A stretch of DNA of 64,000 nucleotides, taken from NCBI RefSeq assembly GCF_036245865.1, contig NZ_BTTW01000002.1:62001-126000 (forward strand). Direction: 5' to 3'. The stretch's first letter is position 1. Each line of letters opens with the position of its first letter. The notes beneath the pieces are model-generated. The model did no database searches. It saw nothing but the letters and a program-made list of their open reading frames with translations, and had not been told where the DNA came from. The position numbers and the translations under genes were made by a program. This stretch comes from Corallococcus caeni (GTDB lineage: Bacteria; Myxococcota; Myxococcia; Myxococcales; Myxococcaceae). Below are positions 63,808 to 64,000 of this stretch, one piece after another.

Positions 63808-64000
63808 ATGAATCGCCCTTCAACTTCAGAACGCGTCCCCGTCACGCCGCGCGGTCAGCGGACGCGGCAGAAGCTGTTGAAGGCCGCGGAGGCGGTGTTC
63901 GGCGACAAGGGCTACGAGCGCGCGTCCATCGCGGACCTCACGCGCAAGGCCAGCGTCGCGCTGGGCACCTTCTACGTGTACTTCCCCGACAAGCAGTCCA
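63808..64000 (+). CDS. TetR-family regulator (5' end only)
   Basis: The first 64 codons of a TetR-type regulator that continues beyond the window. The HTH is complete: QRTRQKLLKAAEAVFGDKGY, then ERASIADLTRKASVALGTFYVYFPDK. These residues are the standard TetR_N pattern. The ligand-binding part is not seen, so the target is unknown. Confidence 0.9.
   Translation, partial: MNRPSTSERVPVTPRGQRTRQKLLKAAEAVFGDKGYERASIADLTRKASVALGTFYVYFPDKQS

Noticed and set aside
63467..63823. A leftward open frame of 118 codons before the TetR gene
   Set aside because: Composition is not protein-like and it spans the promoter and operator candidates.

Overview
The window is chromosomal DNA from a myxobacterium, most likely Corallococcus or a close relative. 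The evidence is very high G+C with strong G/C preference at third codon positions, many two-component and one-component regulators, many lipoproteins, and families typical of Myxococcales (DUF2381, AHH-domain lipoproteins with Imm11-type partners, ECF sigma factors). No rRNA, tRNA, CRISPR array, insertion sequence or phage module was found.

Layout: 1-8207 is mostly housekeeping: the start of a secreted beta-propeller protein, the GTPase HflX, lipoproteins, an ECF sigma factor with a built-in Cys cluster, a Ycf45-like R3H ATPase and a RecQ helicase. 8389-13768 carries a response regulator, then the most unusual locus: a leftward operon of ECF sigma factor, a 999-residue zinc-finger/TM/TPR/CHAT protease and a 64-residue repeat protein. 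The genes are joined by ATGA overlaps, and a similar 24-nt element lies before the first and the last gene. 13774-17194 is a lower-GC accessory block (AHH nuclease lipoprotein plus Imm11 partner, DUF2381 protein, lipoproteins). 17407-18888 holds small lipoproteins and a Fic gene truncated inside its active-site motif.

19093-27874 is a complete Kdp potassium-uptake operon: beta-barrel protein, an extra 26-residue membrane peptide, KdpF, A, B, C, a KdpD cut down to its N-terminal sensor half, and a separate histidine kinase. There is no KdpE; the next regulator is a sigma-54 activator beyond a hemerythrin gene. 30041-37607 mixes tandem small Cys membrane proteins, a PTS EIIA protein, a chemoreceptor, a convergent HigB/XRE-like pair, formate-THF ligase and a Spy-like protein. 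37671-47322 holds envelope and metabolic genes: AsmA, a heme-oxygenase-like diiron protein divergent from an amidinohydrolase, a sterol-desaturase-like enzyme and a von Willebrand A protein.

47460-56973 has two divergent sensor kinases, a Gre factor, a rhodanese, an EamA transporter, a lipoprotein hydrolase, a methyltransferase and an Lgt homologue with an altered signature. 57508-64000 has a subtilase with a small companion protein, a nitroreductase/HxlR divergent pair, an SDR, an Lrp regulator coupled to an aminotransferase, and the start of a TetR gene.

All calls come from reading the sequence. Family names rest on recognised motifs, not database searches. Start codons were chosen from ribosome-binding sites, overlaps and signal peptides, and several are marked uncertain.
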